Shown here piece after piece: positions 31,132 through 43,695 of a stretch of DNA of 64,000 nt. The DNA is taken from NCBI GenBank assembly GCA_040954595.2, contig CM082595.2, positions 10,230,001 to 10,294,000 of the forward strand, written 5' to 3'. The stretch comes from Balanoglossus misakiensis. Its lineage: Eukaryota > Hemichordata. Positions within the stretch are counted from its first letter, which is position 1, and each line of letters opens with the position of its first letter. The notes beneath the pieces were generated by a model that saw only the letters and a program-made list of their open reading frames with translations, searched no databases and had not been told where the DNA came from. The translations under genes were made by a program, and so were the position numbers.

Positions 31132-31871
31132 TTGAGTATAGCCAACTCAGGTTTTAAAGGATTTTCATCATTTCCACTGTGTCAACATCACTACATCCTT
31201 GCTGTGAGAAAAAGCCATCCCTTGTGTACTTCGTGCTTATCACGGGCAAACAATTTGTTTAAAATCCCTGATTTTGATATGGTGCAAACAATTCACCAAC
31301 AAACTAACACACCATTTGCCCTTACTCAAGACAGCCTGATTTGTTTGAAATGTTATAAACATTTGTTGCTTTAGCGGAAAAAGCAACGTGTAGTATTCAA
31401 CAAGGCCTAATTATGTCGAGTGATATAGCACTTGCTGAAGAAATTAAAAAATATGTCACAATGCTACAAAAAGGCTGCAGCTGTGACACCGACTTGGTGA
31501 ATTTTGCATGCTGGAAAACTGTTGTCTTTTTAGGAGAAGTGCTCCTCAGAAAACACGCCATTCTATTGTTTGACGTCAGGCAATATTTCAATGATTGTTT
31601 AGACGATGAATATCAGACTTTGCGACCCAAGGTCAAGGTACAACCAGTGGAATTCCACAGAAAACCTAATAGCTGGCTTATTCGGGAATTTCTATGTGTG
31701 TATTATCCAATTCACCTTTCTGTTGTATCAAAAGTGAGTAGAAAGTTCTCCACCTTTTTGTACCGAACGGGTTCAGATCTCACTATTGCCCTCCAAAATG
31801 CACTTGTCGAACATCCCCAGTATGTTGTGCAAGCTGAGAAACAGATAAAGAGGCTTGAAAAGCAAGTATGA
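31132..31871 (+). pseudogene. Cys-rich N-terminal protein of the transposon, copy B
   Basis: Keeps CTSC and CLKCYK, which copy A has lost by a stop, but a missing base just after CLKCYK shifts the frame. The second part (31413-31871) is open to its natural stop and ends in QAEKQIKRLEKQV, a probable short coiled coil. No known family; the Cys pairs suggest zinc binding. Confidence 0.55.
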
Positions 31872-33255
31872 GACTTGAGTAAAGTTGACGTTGACTTTTT
31901 CAAAATGCTTGATTTGGTGGCTGTGAAATTAAATGTCAGCATTTATCAGCAATCTTAAAAATTCAGTAATTACTGCAAAACAAACACTGTTGATCTGAGT
32001 ACACTTGATGTTGAATATATTGTCAGTGAGATTGACCCTGTGTTATGGAATACTATTTTTATATATAATCCCATGATATTTTTCTTTGTTTGACGTCATC
32101 GTATACGAGTGTTTTCGCAGAGCCGTGCAACTTCGAGCCGTAGGCAAGAAGTTGCTAGACTCCGCGAAAACCACGAGTATACGATGACGTTAAATAAAGA
32201 AAAATATCATGGGATTATATATTTATCACATGAACAGTCTTCTTATTTTTCGTTAGAAGAGGTAGGATACAATATTCCAATATCCTGCTAAAATATTCGA
32301 GCGGCCTTGTAGTTTATTTAGCGGGATTACGTTCTTTCCCCTGCGCAACGATCTGTGGCCCCAACGAGATATGCTAATTATGGAATCACTTTCATTCATA
32401 AAGTGAAATCGACTTTCAAGTTTTTACACTTTTGCGTCTTGTCTACCAATCAGATTCGCGGAGTCAGTCACATGGGCCAGAATTTTGATACATTCTGCCT
32501 GTCAATCATTGTCTCGCGCTGTGTACATGTCAACACAACATCTTAGCAATTAATCGCGTCGAGTTGCCTGCAAAGTTATGCTGCAAGTCGCAGTTTGACA
32601 GAAAAAATGACGCACTTCACTGTAAAATTTATGAAAAAATAAACACAGTTCCATTGCCATATATCCTAAAACCGTTATTGTGACAGGATATTAAAAATAT
32701 TAGTCCAGGAACGATGTTCAAGGTTCAAGGTTGCGTTTGCGTCGGCCTGGCTAGTCAGCGCAGTTGTGCTTCCGCGGAAATACAAATGTCGTACAGAATC
32801 TCAGCCTTGGACCCCAGACAAATAGTGCAGGAGCTAAACCCCACATTTTGGCATAATTGTGCACTTTGGGTTAAAAGCATAAAACTTGGTACACTTATGC
32901 ATTGACCCGTGGCGGCCGTTTTCTGATATGGATCCAAAATTACAGCGCCCTCTAGTGGCCAGAAAAAGACATTCATACTTAAAAATTGTGCACTTTGGGT
33001 TAAAATCATGAAATTTGGTATAATTATTCATTGACCCATGGCGGACATTTTCCAATATGGATCCCAAAAGACAGCGCCCTCTAGTGGCTAGAAACTGACA
33101 TTTACACTTTTCCCCCCATTAATGACTCTTTTTGGGCAAGTTTAACACTCAGAGACAGGAATGTGGGTTGTAAAACATGCTTGCTCCCATACATTCCTTT
33201 GAATATTATCCTAATCCTGATGTACATGCATCAGATCAATCTTGTATGTTACTAA

Positions 33256-33540
33256 TTGAACGATTTGTTCTTCGAAATAACAACCAGTTCAATACACAAA
33301 GTCATGCAAAGGGATAATACAACACCTCTTCTCCAGAAAGTCAAGGATTCTCGAGAATACAGGCAGCATCTAAAGAACATGTGCTGTGAGAAACCTAGCA
33401 AAGCTATATCAAACCAACAGAATCCCAGTGGAAATCAAGTTGGACAACTCTTAGTCAAGCCCAAGAAAAGAGTCAACCTCAGGAAATCAGTGGCCAAAAG
33501 TCATGGACATGATTCTGTAGGTGCTTTAGGTCTAGTCTGA
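33256..33540 (+). CDS. Unknown 94-residue ORF in the loop of a foldback element
   Basis: The frame starts MNDLFFEITTSSIHKVMQRD and is Lys/Gln/Asn-rich and basic toward the end (KPKKRVNLRKSVAKSHGH). It fills almost the whole unique loop between the inverted arms. No family is recognised. It may be a captured exon or chance; its base composition is more gene-like than the flanking AT-rich DNA. Confidence 0.3.
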   Translation: MNDLFFEITTSSIHKVMQRDNTTPLLQKVKDSREYRQHLKNMCCEKPSKAISNQQNPSGNQVGQLLVKPKKRVNLRKSVAKSHGHDSVGALGLV

Positions 33541-33616
33541 CAGCAGTGGTCATTGTTACTGTGAAGGAAGATGTAATCAAGATTGATCTGATACATGTAT
33601 ATCAGGATTAGGATAA

Positions 33617-34340
33617 TACTGTGGAATACTTTATTATCGCTGGAATATATTTTTCGCGCAATGGATAAAATCGATACGTCGGCGCGACTTTATTTTCGCG
33701 CTGATCGCTTTACATTGTCATCAGCCAAGGCGCTGTACGCTAATTTAAATTAGACGTTGACAAAGCTAAGTCGTCAAACACAAACATCACAGACTGCCGT
33801 TAGGTGACAAACAATGCGTTTTGGGTGTCAATCAAGTCGGCAAACATTTGATTTTATTGTTTTTAACCAGTTTTAGTTATGGTGTTAATTACAAGGTGTC
33901 GGTAATGACTGTCGGCATGTGAGTGCGTTAGTGCGTGTTCCGTGTCAGATTGACATCGACAAAGCTAAGTCGTCAAACACAAACATCACAGGCTGCTGTT
34001 AGGTGACAAACAATGCGTTTTGGGTGTCAATCGAGTCGGCAAACATTTGATTTTATTGTTTTTAACCAGTTTTAGTTATGGTGTCAATTACTAGGTGTCG
34101 ATAATGACTGTCGGCATGTGAGTGCGTGAGCGTGAGTGCGTGTTCCGTGTCAGATTGTTTTCCATAGACGTAACATGCAAGTAATCAGTGGTCAAAGGTC
34201 ACTGCGTCAGTCGATCTAGCTCATTAATATTCATGTCTATTGTGTTCAAAACATACCGCTGGAACAAATTTTCGCGCAAAAATTACCTCCGCGAAAGCAG
34301 CCAAAATAAATTCCACGCGAACAAAAAGTATTCCACAGTA
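33617..34340. mobile_element. MITE with TACTGTGGAAT ends, TA target
   Basis: Ends TACTGTGGAATACTTT and its complement are inserted into the right arm of the foldback element, with TA duplicated. Without it the right arm matches the left arm continuously. ACTGTGGAAT-type MITEs are widespread in marine invertebrates and are thought to use Tc1/mariner-like transposases. It contains a 199-bp direct duplication. Confidence 0.85.
33759..34157 (+). repeat. Two 199-bp direct repeats inside the MITE
   Basis: Units begin GACAAAGCTAAGTCGTCAAA at 33759 and 33958 and differ at only a few bases (for example CAAGTCGG versus CGAGTCGG). Confidence 0.9.
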
Positions 34341-35456
34341 TACACATGAATGTATGGTAGCAAGCATGTTTTACAACCCACATTCCTGTTTCAGAGTGTT
34401 ACAAATGACCAAAAAGTGCCATTAATGGGGGGAAAGTGTGAATGTCAGTTTCTGGCCACAAGAGGGCGCTGTCATTTTGGATCCATATCAGAAAATGGCC
34501 GCCATGGGTCAATGCATAAGTGTACCAAGTTTCAGGCTTTTAACCTGAAGTGCACGTTTTTTAAGTATGAATGTCTGTTTCTGGCCACTAGAGGGCGCTG
34601 TCATTTTGGATCCATATCAGAAAATGGCCGCCATGGGTCAATGCATAAGTGTACCAAGTTTCATGCTTTTAACCCAAAGTGCACGATTTTTTTGTTAACT
34701 GCCCCACTAAAATGTTTTCGATTCTCAAACAAATGAATTGCGATGTTTTTTCCACGTCTTATACTTATCGTTGACCAGTGGACAGAATACAGAGTGTTAG
34801 TCATCCCGCTCAGCTGGAACAAAACCATTCTCGTAACTTCCGTAAGCCTAAAATCAAGACAATGTGCTGGCTCGCTCGGGACCAGGCCCGCTAGCTGCAA
34901 GCACACATTCATGATCGTAGCGTTGACGTTTCAAATTCTACCTTTCTCGTATTGATTTTACCCAGCGATATTCTTACGGAACCGTCATGGAACCGTCAGT
35001 TTTATATGACTTATGTACAACTACGGGTTCATCCACTTGTTTATTCCATTTCACAAGAAAGTTACAGCGACGGGCGAATCAGTGTAAATAGTTCCGGTTG
35101 ATGACGTAGAACAGGAGTAAATTCGGATTTTTTATTCGACCTGTTCTACGTCACACAAGCGGCTATACGGGCCAGTTCATGTGATAAAACGTTGAACAAC
35201 AGTGAATGCAGTAAATTAAAAAGCCCCAACTTTGAATGGAATAAACACTACTATGGATTTTATGACCAGCACTCTATGGAGAGTAGAGCACGATTCCTCA
35301 GGCGTTTGTTTTGTGTGTATGCTATTGTTCACTTGTTCTGATCATTGTACTTACCCATTGCATACTTACCTGGCTGATATTGTTGAAGGTTATAGTAGGT
35401 CATCTACTCTAGTGAAAATTCTAAATTGATTTGGTATTATTTGTTCTGGAGATACA

Positions 35457-36350
35457 TTGCATAGATACATGTTGGGAGTTATCAACAAAAGAACATCAGC
35501 TGATTTCACAGAGGAAAATATTGCAAATAATGCATTTTGTATAACTTCCATTGACAATATTGATAAATCAGCTAAATATGCAGCTGCTAGAGCTGATCCA
35601 AAGGACAGAGGTTTCCACGGTACCTCTTATCAAATGGTCCAACCAAAACCAAAGTCAATTTTGAACAGTGTTGATGATATTGTTTTTGGCAGTCATGACA
35701 AACATTCAACTGTCAAAGATTTTAAGCTAATCAACATATATGGTGGTGGAAGGTGCTTTTTCAGGAGCATCTCTGTGAGAAATGATATTGCATTGCAAAA
35801 TTGCGATCATCTACCTAGTGGACTCCCTTCTGACCCAATTTTAGCTGACCGAGAGAAAATATTCGCAGACAAGTTAAGAGCAGATACAGTAGACATAATG
35901 CGTGCCAATCATATATACTTTGAAGGAATGGATGATGCACAACTTGATGTCCTGTTAGACGGCACTCGTTATATGGACATTTTGCACAGGACACAATGTA
36001 TGGAAAAGGCAGATTAATATGCTGGTATGCCAGAAATGTTATCTTTAGTGTATGTTGCAAAATGTCCATTACATATATACACCAAGCAGAATGATATATT
36101 TGCAAGAGGTGATGGTGATGTGTTCTCCAAGACTGAGCCTGTCTGTCTCTTGTACACACCAGACAGGCCAGGTCAACCAGGCCATTATGATTTGCTTCTT
36201 AACAGGCAGTTAATTAAAAGTAAAGATAGTCTGGTGAGTGAAAATGCACAGAATTCATTTGAACGGTGGCAAGAATTAAACAGTGGCTTTTGTTCACAAA
36301 ATACAGTAGACTCTGAAATGAATGAAATTTTTGGCAATTTGTGGAAATAA
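35457..36350 (+). pseudogene. OTU-family cysteine protease of the transposon, copy B, inactivated
   Basis: Same 297-codon block as 13583-14476. The catalytic motif reads GGGRCFF instead of GDGRCFF, and TAA at 36015-36017 replaces the GAA of ADEYAG. The downstream part, including the His motif GHYDLL, is still open to 36350. Loss of both the active-site Asp and the frame argues against function here. Confidence 0.75.
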
Positions 36351-36439
36351 TACTAAAATCATGGTTGACAGATCTATCTAAAAAAATACTGGTACAGGTT
36401 TGATTGCAAAAGCCCGTACATTTACGGAGAAAAAAATCC

Positions 36440-37355
36440 AATGATACTGTTCATGATGATGTAGTATTTAAACCACCTCTACTGAGACAACATCAACCAC
36501 GGTCATCAATTTCGCTGTCAGATTTTGACATTAAACAAGAAGAAGCCATTGCTTGGTCAGAACTGTTTTCTGACAATTCATTTTTGCTCTACAGAAAAAT
36601 GCAATGCACAGAGCTGATATAGAAACAGTTTTTGGGGATTTTAAATCAACATTAGCAACAAATGCTAACAGTAATGAAAGTGAATGCTCAAATGTCATTT
36701 ATTTGGGCATAGCAAGTGAACACGCAGACACCATTGAAACTGTCCATAACATTATCAATAAGCTGTATATGTTACATTCAGAGTTGGTGTAAGAATAAAA
36801 TACCTGGTTGTGGTTGGTGATGGGAAAACTTCCCATCACCTGATAAAGTTAAAAGACATGTATGGTGCAAATTTAGACTGGTTGCAGCCTTTTATCAGAG
36901 ACTGGCACACTCTAAAAAATTACCAACCAGTCATCATGAAAATATTCTGGGATGCTGGCCTAAAACATCTGGCAGGGTTCAATCATAAAGGGGGAACTTT
37001 GGAAACCCTAGTACAGTGTACAAATTTCAAGCTAACTCATCGCTTCCTAACACAAATTTGGGAAAGTATGTTTAGATGTGTTGTCAATTCCTTTTTGAAT
37101 AAGAGGGGTGAAACCCATAATACCCAGCACTGTCCCTTAAATACAGAAACAGTCCAAAAATAATTACTAGAAGCTGTCACAAAATCTTTGGAATGTACTG
37201 AAGATAAAGCTGATCATATTGACAAAATTAATGGTGACCTTAAGGCTCAACTTACTCGCTTGCAAGAGGAATTTCAGATTTTTTGTGACAGAACACAGTA
37301 CGATATTTTACCCACAATTCTCCATGATTTGTATCATCGAAGGTTGCCCATTTAA
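36440..37355 (+). pseudogene. Unassigned transposon coding blocks, copy B
   Basis: Counterparts of 14577-15490. The piece from 36810 starts MVGDGKTSHHLIKLKDMYG and is cut by TAA at 37161-37163, where copy A has TGT. Family unknown. Confidence 0.45.
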
Positions 37356-37888
37356 TAACTTTTTCTGTTTTAGACACTAACAATGATATGAAGTACATAT
37401 AAATCTATTTATGTTTATCTAGGAAAAGTACGTTGAGGAATTAGAGTGAAATTCCAAAATCAAAATTTAAAAGCATTAAGAATCAAAGTATTCATGTACT
37501 GCAAATGCCACACTTCGGAGGAAACAAGCAATGAGGAAACAAGCAATGATTGACTGAGGTGGCCAGTCTCTGTTGAAAGTTAACATGTAAATTTCCATTG
37601 TTCTGTCAAAAGAAAATATCAATATCTTTTTGTTTGATTAAACAGGTGTTTCAAGTGTCCCTGTTTTACTCCAAACTTTTTGGTATGGCTGGCTATGCAA
37701 TTGCTTGATTATTTTATAAAATTCGTATCTTCTCTCTCAATAATACATAATTTTCTAAATCATTTGAAATGGTAATTGACAATAAGATTCACCTTAAAAG
37801 TAAGATCTCAAAATTTCTATTAGTGGTCTACAATTCTCTCTACACTTTGCCTGGTTTGACTGAGTAATCTCTAATTGTACAAATCAGA

Positions 37889-38560
37889 ATGAATTATGGG
37901 ATATTTCACGTACTGTGCAGAAGGGCAAATACAGACAAAACTTTCAAATTTTGGGTTAGATTTATAGAGGAAGATTTGTTTGCATACATGTCTTTGTACA
38001 TTGCAATAAGGTCAGGAAATTGGAACCTTCGAATATCGGCTTTGAAAAAAATGAACCAACTGTTCCATGCATATGACCGATCCCTGTACTTGAGGTTAAT
38101 TCCCAGACACCTTGCTGACCTTCTGAAGATGCCAAACTCTCTGTTGTGACATTTCAAAGCAGGTGGTTTTGTTTGCAATTTGTCAGGCTCAACTTGGGTT
38201 AATGTAGCACTAGATGAAGCCCATGAAATGTGCGTCAATAAAGATGTTAAAGCTGCATTGCATACTTCTACAGGTGGGTTAATGGAGAGAATAGCAATTT
38301 ATTTACCCTATAGAGCTATGGCTGCCAAGAATCTAAAAGATCAGTTATTTTCTTTCTAAAATGAAACCCATAATTCAGTTAGTGTACATAAAATACATGA
38401 GTCAAACTGCAGGTTGTATATCAATTGTCTTGAAGGTGCTGAGTATTTTCACCACTTAATACCGCCAGGGAGCTAACTAATATATTTTCAGATGACACAG
38501 CAAAGAATAGCGTCAAGGACACTGTGGTCCCATTTGAGGATTATGCGGAAACAGTGACAC
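37889..38560 (+). pseudogene. Unassigned transposon coding block, copy B
   Basis: Counterpart of 16032-16700. TGA at 38147-38149 replaces TTA (LLLHF), and another stop follows near 38,357. One base is missing near 38,442 (GCTGAGTATTTTC). It runs into the same dispersed repeat as copy A. Confidence 0.5.
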
Positions 38561-39510
38561 ACCAGAATAAAAATTACAGGTGACATTGCAAGCATATATG
38601 ATCTTACGATATAGAAATATGGAATGTAAAAAAAATTGACCAAAAATTGTCTGTACAAACACATATGAGAAGCAACTTCTTTCAGTCAGCTCTGAAACAG
38701 ACAGACAGACAGACACACACACTGACCTGCCACTAGTAATAAACAATTTAATAGCCCATGGTCTCTCTAACAGCTGGCTTATTGAAGTTATGTAAACATG
38801 TCTCAGTTGGGGGTAACAACTCCTTGTAAACAGTAACTTTCAAAACAACTGGACAATTGGTTTAGGAGAAAAAACTCGCTAAATATTGAATATTTGTGAT
38901 ATCAGAATTGAATAAAAGTTGCACATATACATGTATGTGTTATGAAATTATATCCTAAATTTCAAAGCAATCAGAGAAAAAACAAATTTCAAAGCAATCA
39001 ACAAGCAGTTTCACAAAAAAATATTTGTTCAAAAGTGGCAAAAACACAAAATTGTACAATACCTTACTTCAACCACTACAAGGAACATGCTGCCAAAGTT
39101 CAATGCAATATGACAAGCAGTTTCAGGAAAACAATTTTTGACAAAAATTGCAAAAGTTTCCCCGATAACACATTTATGAAAATATCACATTTTTTACAAC
39201 ATATTATTTGGGTTACACCTACGAACATGCCTACCAAATTGCAAAGCAATCCGGCATGCGGTTTTACAGAAAAAAAAATTGACCAAAAATGGCAAATATT
39301 GCTCAAAATTATAAATATGCAAATTTTACAACAATTTGAACACAACTATGGTTACTCAGACAACAATTGGGAAGCTTCATACTAAATTTAAAAGAAGTAA
39401 GCCCATCACTTTCAGAAATGAAGACTTTTTACCAATAACATGGAAAAATACAAACAAATGCATAAAAAATAGGAAATCAATAATATTAGCTCAAAACATA
39501 CATTAATTGT
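38535..39510 (-). repeat. Dispersed 1-kb repeat, copy B
   Basis: Same repeat as 16680-17720, with an internal deletion of about 35 bases near 38,633. A divergent relative lies inverted at 61270-62400. Confidence 0.8.
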
Positions 39511-39531
39511 AGGCCAAACAAGAGAAAACTA

Positions 39532-40921
39532 GTGAACTTCTTGTCAGCCACATCTTTAAAAATAATTGTACCGGCTCTGCAAGGTGATCATGTCCTCATT
39601 ACAGCAGGTGGCTTTGATTGGGAAAATAGGGACAAGAGTCTTTTCGTCGGTAGTAATGGAATTGTGTCTGAGTGGGAAGCCAAAAGTTGTCATGAAGAAG
39701 CTGACAGTAGATGCATCCTTCATGCAGTTCAGTCCTCTTACAAGAAAGGTGTTATTTACTCCCCTGATACCGATACTTATCATGTTCTCCTCCCAGTACT
39801 ATATCAACATGTTCAAAAGGAGATATTTGTACAACTGGATAATGATTTATCCAATCTCACTTATTTAGACATGAATCAATTCAAATCAGATTTAAATTTA
39901 GACCCTTATTTGCAACATATTCCCCTCCAATATGTAGGCAAAATATTTCAAACAGTGTTCATATGCACAGGTTGTGACTATACTTTGCAGGCATCGGAAA
40001 GATATCTTTCTACAAGACATTTTTTCAATACCCTGAGTTTATAACTAGTGGCACCCTTATACCTGGAACACAACAGTAGACAGTGTAGGGAATGGAATTT
40101 TCACTTTCATACGTTTAAAAGGTAGTGTTTATGTTAAGAAACATTTCCAAGCATTTGATGCATCTCATCTTTTTGAACTTTATCGACAAGTAGCCAGTGT
40201 CACTAACAGTCTTAAAGATAACCACATCAAATGGCTTACATATATATGAGAAACAATTTGGCCACGTATCCAGTATGAGGAAGAATGTATCCCTTCCTTT
40301 GAAGCCCTACAACTGCACTGGAAAAGATCATGCTGGGTCTCTCAGTAATGGTCCCAGGCCGATCAGTGCCATGTTACGTTTCCCTTATTCAATAATTATG
40401 GATACAGACTAAGCAACGGCGAACTTGATATTATTTGGGACAGTGATGCCAATTTAGAAAAAGTGAAAAATAATTTGGAGTTGCTAACAAAAGGGTGTGG
40501 CTGCAAAAAGATGCCAACTTGTAATAGCAGATGTTGTAAATGTTATAAGACCCACAATGGTTGTGGCCCTGCGTGTCAATGCAATGACTCCAGTAATCCA
40601 CATAATGGGAACCCTGGATTCTGTACCACATCGAAAAAGTATGGGGTATGCCCAAAATATACAGATAAGTCACCACTATTAGAATCACCATCACCAATCA
40701 CTGATACTGAACATCATTATATGGAAAATAGCATTGATGCAATTTTACAGGAGGAGTCACATGAATTTGACATTTTAAGAGAAGAAGAGGGAAATATTTA
40801 CGAGACTGATTCTGACTTTGACGAACTGACTGATGAATATAACTGGACGGAAGAAAAACAAACTGATAATTCAAAGAATGGTGATTGTGATTCCAATGAT
40901 GGTGACTGTGATGACATTTAA
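39532..40921 (+). pseudogene. FEN1/XPG-like nuclease with CXC and acidic tail, copy B
   Basis: Carries HEEADSRC, SPDTD and ICTGCDYT, with the same one-base loss before FAGIGK as copy A. TGA at 40247-40249 and TAA near 40,347 interrupt the middle. From 40463 the frame is open to 40921. It has a tesmin/TSO1-like CXC cluster (GCGCKKMPTCNSRCCKC, then CGPACQCND), a CxTSKKYGVCPKY segment and an Asp/Glu-rich tail ending DCDDI. The CXC domain binds DNA in tesmin/LIN54 proteins; it probably guides the nuclease to element ends, which is inference. Confidence 0.7.
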
Positions 40922-41059
40922 TGAATCATCAATGAAATTGATTGGTCTTTTGTGGGTTGCAGCCCTATTGTGGTTTCAGTCATACCTTTCCAATCGCACC
41001 CTGTGTGTATGTGTTAATTTCAGACATGGTTACTGTAACCGTGTTCCAAACAATCACCA

Positions 41060-41880
41060 TTTTATCCGCTTGACACTGGGGTAACACAGGGATCAGTTCT
41101 TTGTCCTATACTTTTTAATATGTACACTTCTCCATTAGGTGAATTAGTTTCTAGTCATGGATGCCTGTACATAGCTTTTATGCAGATGGCTCTTCATTGT
41201 CTTTTACCAAGAAGAATGCTCCCAGAATGCTCTCAAATCTAGAACATTGTATTTCCGATGTCGGTACTGAATGTCTGAAAATGTCTTGTGTTTAAATAAC
41301 GATAAGACTGAATTTGTTATTTTTTCTGCTACTTCGGGTAATCTATCTGCCAGAGGGATTACAGAAATGCATGTGATGCTCTGAAACCTGTTCATTGTCT
41401 GACAATGATTGCACAGATCTGCCATTCAGTCGCTTTTCATTTGCAGCATATTGCACTTGTCTGTAAATATTTATCTCAAGCCGCCACAGAGCAATAAAGT
41501 TCCTTCTTTTGTTGCATTTTGAATAGATTCATGTAATTCACTTTTATTTGGGCTCCCTAAGTACTAGATCAGCCGTATTCAAGTTCAAAATATTGCTGCT
41601 AGTTCCAAAATCACCTTTTACATCAATGCAATTTCAGTTGCATTGGTTACCTGTGTCTGATCGTATTGTTTTCAAGATTTTATTTCTTATTTTTGAATTC
41701 ATTCATAGACTTGGACCATCATATCTGTCTGATATGATCAAATTGTATGTTCCAAATCGAAACTTGGAGTCAGCTGATCAGCTCAAACTCTGTCCTGTTC
41801 AGCCCAATGCAATGATGACAACAAAAATTGCTTGCCTTCAGACACAAATATTTATTGCATATATTATCAGTGAATAAAGG
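41060..41880 (+). mobile_element. Fragment of CR1/L2-like non-LTR reverse transcriptase
   Basis: Broken frames give TQGSVLCPILFNMYTSPLGE, a Y-A-D-G variant of the YADD active site, NNDKTEFVIFSA, and the C-terminal signature FQLHWLPVSDRIVFKILFL and RNLESADQLKLCPVQ. The motif order matches the reverse transcriptase of CR1/L2-type elements. It is frameshifted and its active site is altered, so it is dead. It is missing from copy A because of the deletion there. Confidence 0.8.
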
Positions 41881-42703
41881 GAAATGGTTTTGAAGTTACA
41901 GTTGGCATTTTGCATTCTCGAAATGTCTACTAATATCCCAGGCCACGATAAAGAGAAAAAAAATACACCAGCTGAGCTCCTCACACGTACGTAGTCATGT
42001 ATGGTAAACCTGGCATTCTGTCCATATGGGACCTACATTTGTAGGCGATAGATCGATGTTGTATTGAAATCAGGCTAGTAATTAAGTTAAAACTTGGCTA
42101 ATACGTTACCTTAGGGTGTTATACATTATCCAGTAACTGTTTTACTTAAGAATTGCCTTTCAAAAGCTGTTTTCCCCACGGTAAACGTATCGTTTCACGA
42201 TCAACGCAACACTTCTGTATTTACAAGGCTAACATGGAGCCGGAGAGGTCAACATATACTTCCGGGTCATATCGTTGAACGACATCGATTATTTTTAAGC
42301 GGACTGTTACACAAGCATTTCGAATTAATTTCTTTTCATGGATGTCGGGACCGATATTAGACCTCTCTGTCAGGAAAGTTTGGTTAACTTCCGAGGTCGT
42401 TTTCAAATGCTTTTTGACACGTTTATGGACGTCTCTTTCGGGGTCACCAACATACCACTGAAAACACGTTAAAAACTTCTACTATTACCGACAGATTTTC
42501 ATAAAATTTACGTCTGCAGTGAAAAATGGGAATCACTTTCGTAATTTATCCAGCTAACATGGTATTTTATTGCACAACAGAGCATAAAAATCAAGTTGAA
42601 AATCACCTTGAAAATTGGCCTATTGCAGTCTGTTTGAAAGTTAACGGTCGCTCGCTTGATGAACTTTCATATGCAAATGAGCACCGTGCGATCTGACTGT
42701 GTA

Positions 42704-43575
42704 TATGTACTCCGTGTAGACTGAATGGGACCACTGTGTCCTTGACGCAATTTTTTACACTTATCAGGTATATGTTGACTAACACAAGCAAAAATATCAC
42801 CAACTCATCTGAGAAATCTTATCCCAGGTCCTAAGGTTGTGAGATTAATAGAATCTCACACTCCCAAGGACTAGGGGTCATAATTCTGACATGAGTTGGG
42901 GATTTTCTGTCCCACACGAGCTGCAGGCGAATGTGGGACAAAATATCCCTGACAAGTGTGGGAAATATGATCCTAGGTCCTTTGTGTATGAGATTATATT
43001 TCTCACACGGGCACAAATTAGCCAAATTCGTCTTAAAACATTGAATAAATGACTCTTGAGTTGTCATCTGGCATGTTGTAGTTTCTTTATCCTGTCATTG
43101 GATAACATTTAGCGCACGTTATTAAAAATCGCTTTGTCATCCAATCAGCGCTCGCGTCATATACAGCTTTCGATTCAGTGAGTGTGTGGGATTGATTTGT
43201 TCTAAAACTCTGATCCTACACTCTCAGCATGCCAGGAGTGTGAGAATCTATATAATTAAGATCTACGAGTTTGAAATTTTAGGTGAAGAGTTTATCAATT
43301 TCTTTGCCAACCCTGTAGGGCATTCTGGGATATGTGTTCATGCCAAAGCACAAACAGTTATGACCTGACAGCTCAGTTTTTACATCATTTCTACAAATCC
43401 ACAAAGAAACTGAAAGTTTAGAAAAGTCAGGCCTGTTAGAAATATTAGAAATATCACTGTTAATACTTAATTTCAAAGCCATGTGAATTTGTTCAATTTA
43501 AGAAAATTTTAAAGGAAGGGAGGATAGGTATTGACTTGAATAATTACAATGGATGTTTTTGTTTTCTATTTTCAG
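42704..43575. other. Intron 3' of the transposon, copy B
   Basis: Same content as 19,342-20,214: repeated TGTGGGA/TCCCACA-type motifs but no exon before the acceptor at 43,575. Confidence 0.5.
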
Positions 43576-43695
43576 ATGTGAATGAGTGTTCAGATTCTGT
43601 TTGTGCTGGAGGTTGTCACAATGCAGAGGGTGGATTCAGCTGTAGTTGTGGTGATGATGGTTTTTCTCTGAGTGCAGACCATGTCAATTGTTCAG
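43576..43695 (+). CDS. Calcium-binding EGF-like exon 3, copy B
   Basis: 120 bp, TTTTCAG acceptor and GTAAGT donor, phase 1-1. It encodes DVNECSDSVCAGGCHNAEGG followed by the second half of an EGF module. Identical in protein to copy A except Ser for Leu near the end. Confidence 0.85.

Larger units (their letters stand above)
32857..34691. repeat. Foldback element with long arms of tandem subrepeats
   Basis: The left arm is 32857 to about 33245. The right arm is about 33570-33616 plus 34341-34691. Each arm carries two roughly 110-130 bp subrepeats with GTGCACTTTGGGTT, TTGACCCATGGCGG, GATCCAAAA and CAGCGCCCTCTAGTGGC. The inner arms share GTTGTAAAACATGCTTGCT and ATTATCCTAATCCTGATG. The central loop contains a 94-codon open frame. 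Confidence 0.85.
32551..35190. mobile_element. 2.6-kb insertion in copy B with nested elements
   Basis: Copy A reads directly across this site (about 13,315). The insertion holds a foldback element (32857-34691), itself split by a MITE (33617-34340), and a short hairpin near 35,100-35,158. The right end reads GTTCATGTGATAAA, resembling the TTTATCACATGAAC that follows the hairpin family at 12,986. No clear target duplication, so a deletion in copy A is an alternative. Confidence 0.7.
30973..42699 (+). mobile_element. Academ-like DNA transposon with OTU, XPG and CXC modules, copy B
   Basis: Same ends and TGTA flanks (30969-30972, 42700-42703) as in copy A. It is enlarged to 11.7 kb by a 2.6-kb insertion at 32551-35190 and a CR1-like fragment near 41,060-41,880, and it keeps the 3' coding end that copy A has lost. 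It has at least five nonsense codons, and the OTU catalytic Asp is replaced by Gly. It is therefore more decayed in coding sequence but more complete at the C-terminus. Confidence 0.7.

Noticed and set aside
34350-34736. 128-codon frame with repeated GRCHFGSISENGRHGS peptide
   Set aside because: It is the arm of the foldback element read through; the peptide repeat reflects the DNA subrepeat.
40833-41084. Frame continuing past the CXC tail
   Set aside because: It uses a different frame from the acidic tail, which ends at 40921 with a natural stop.
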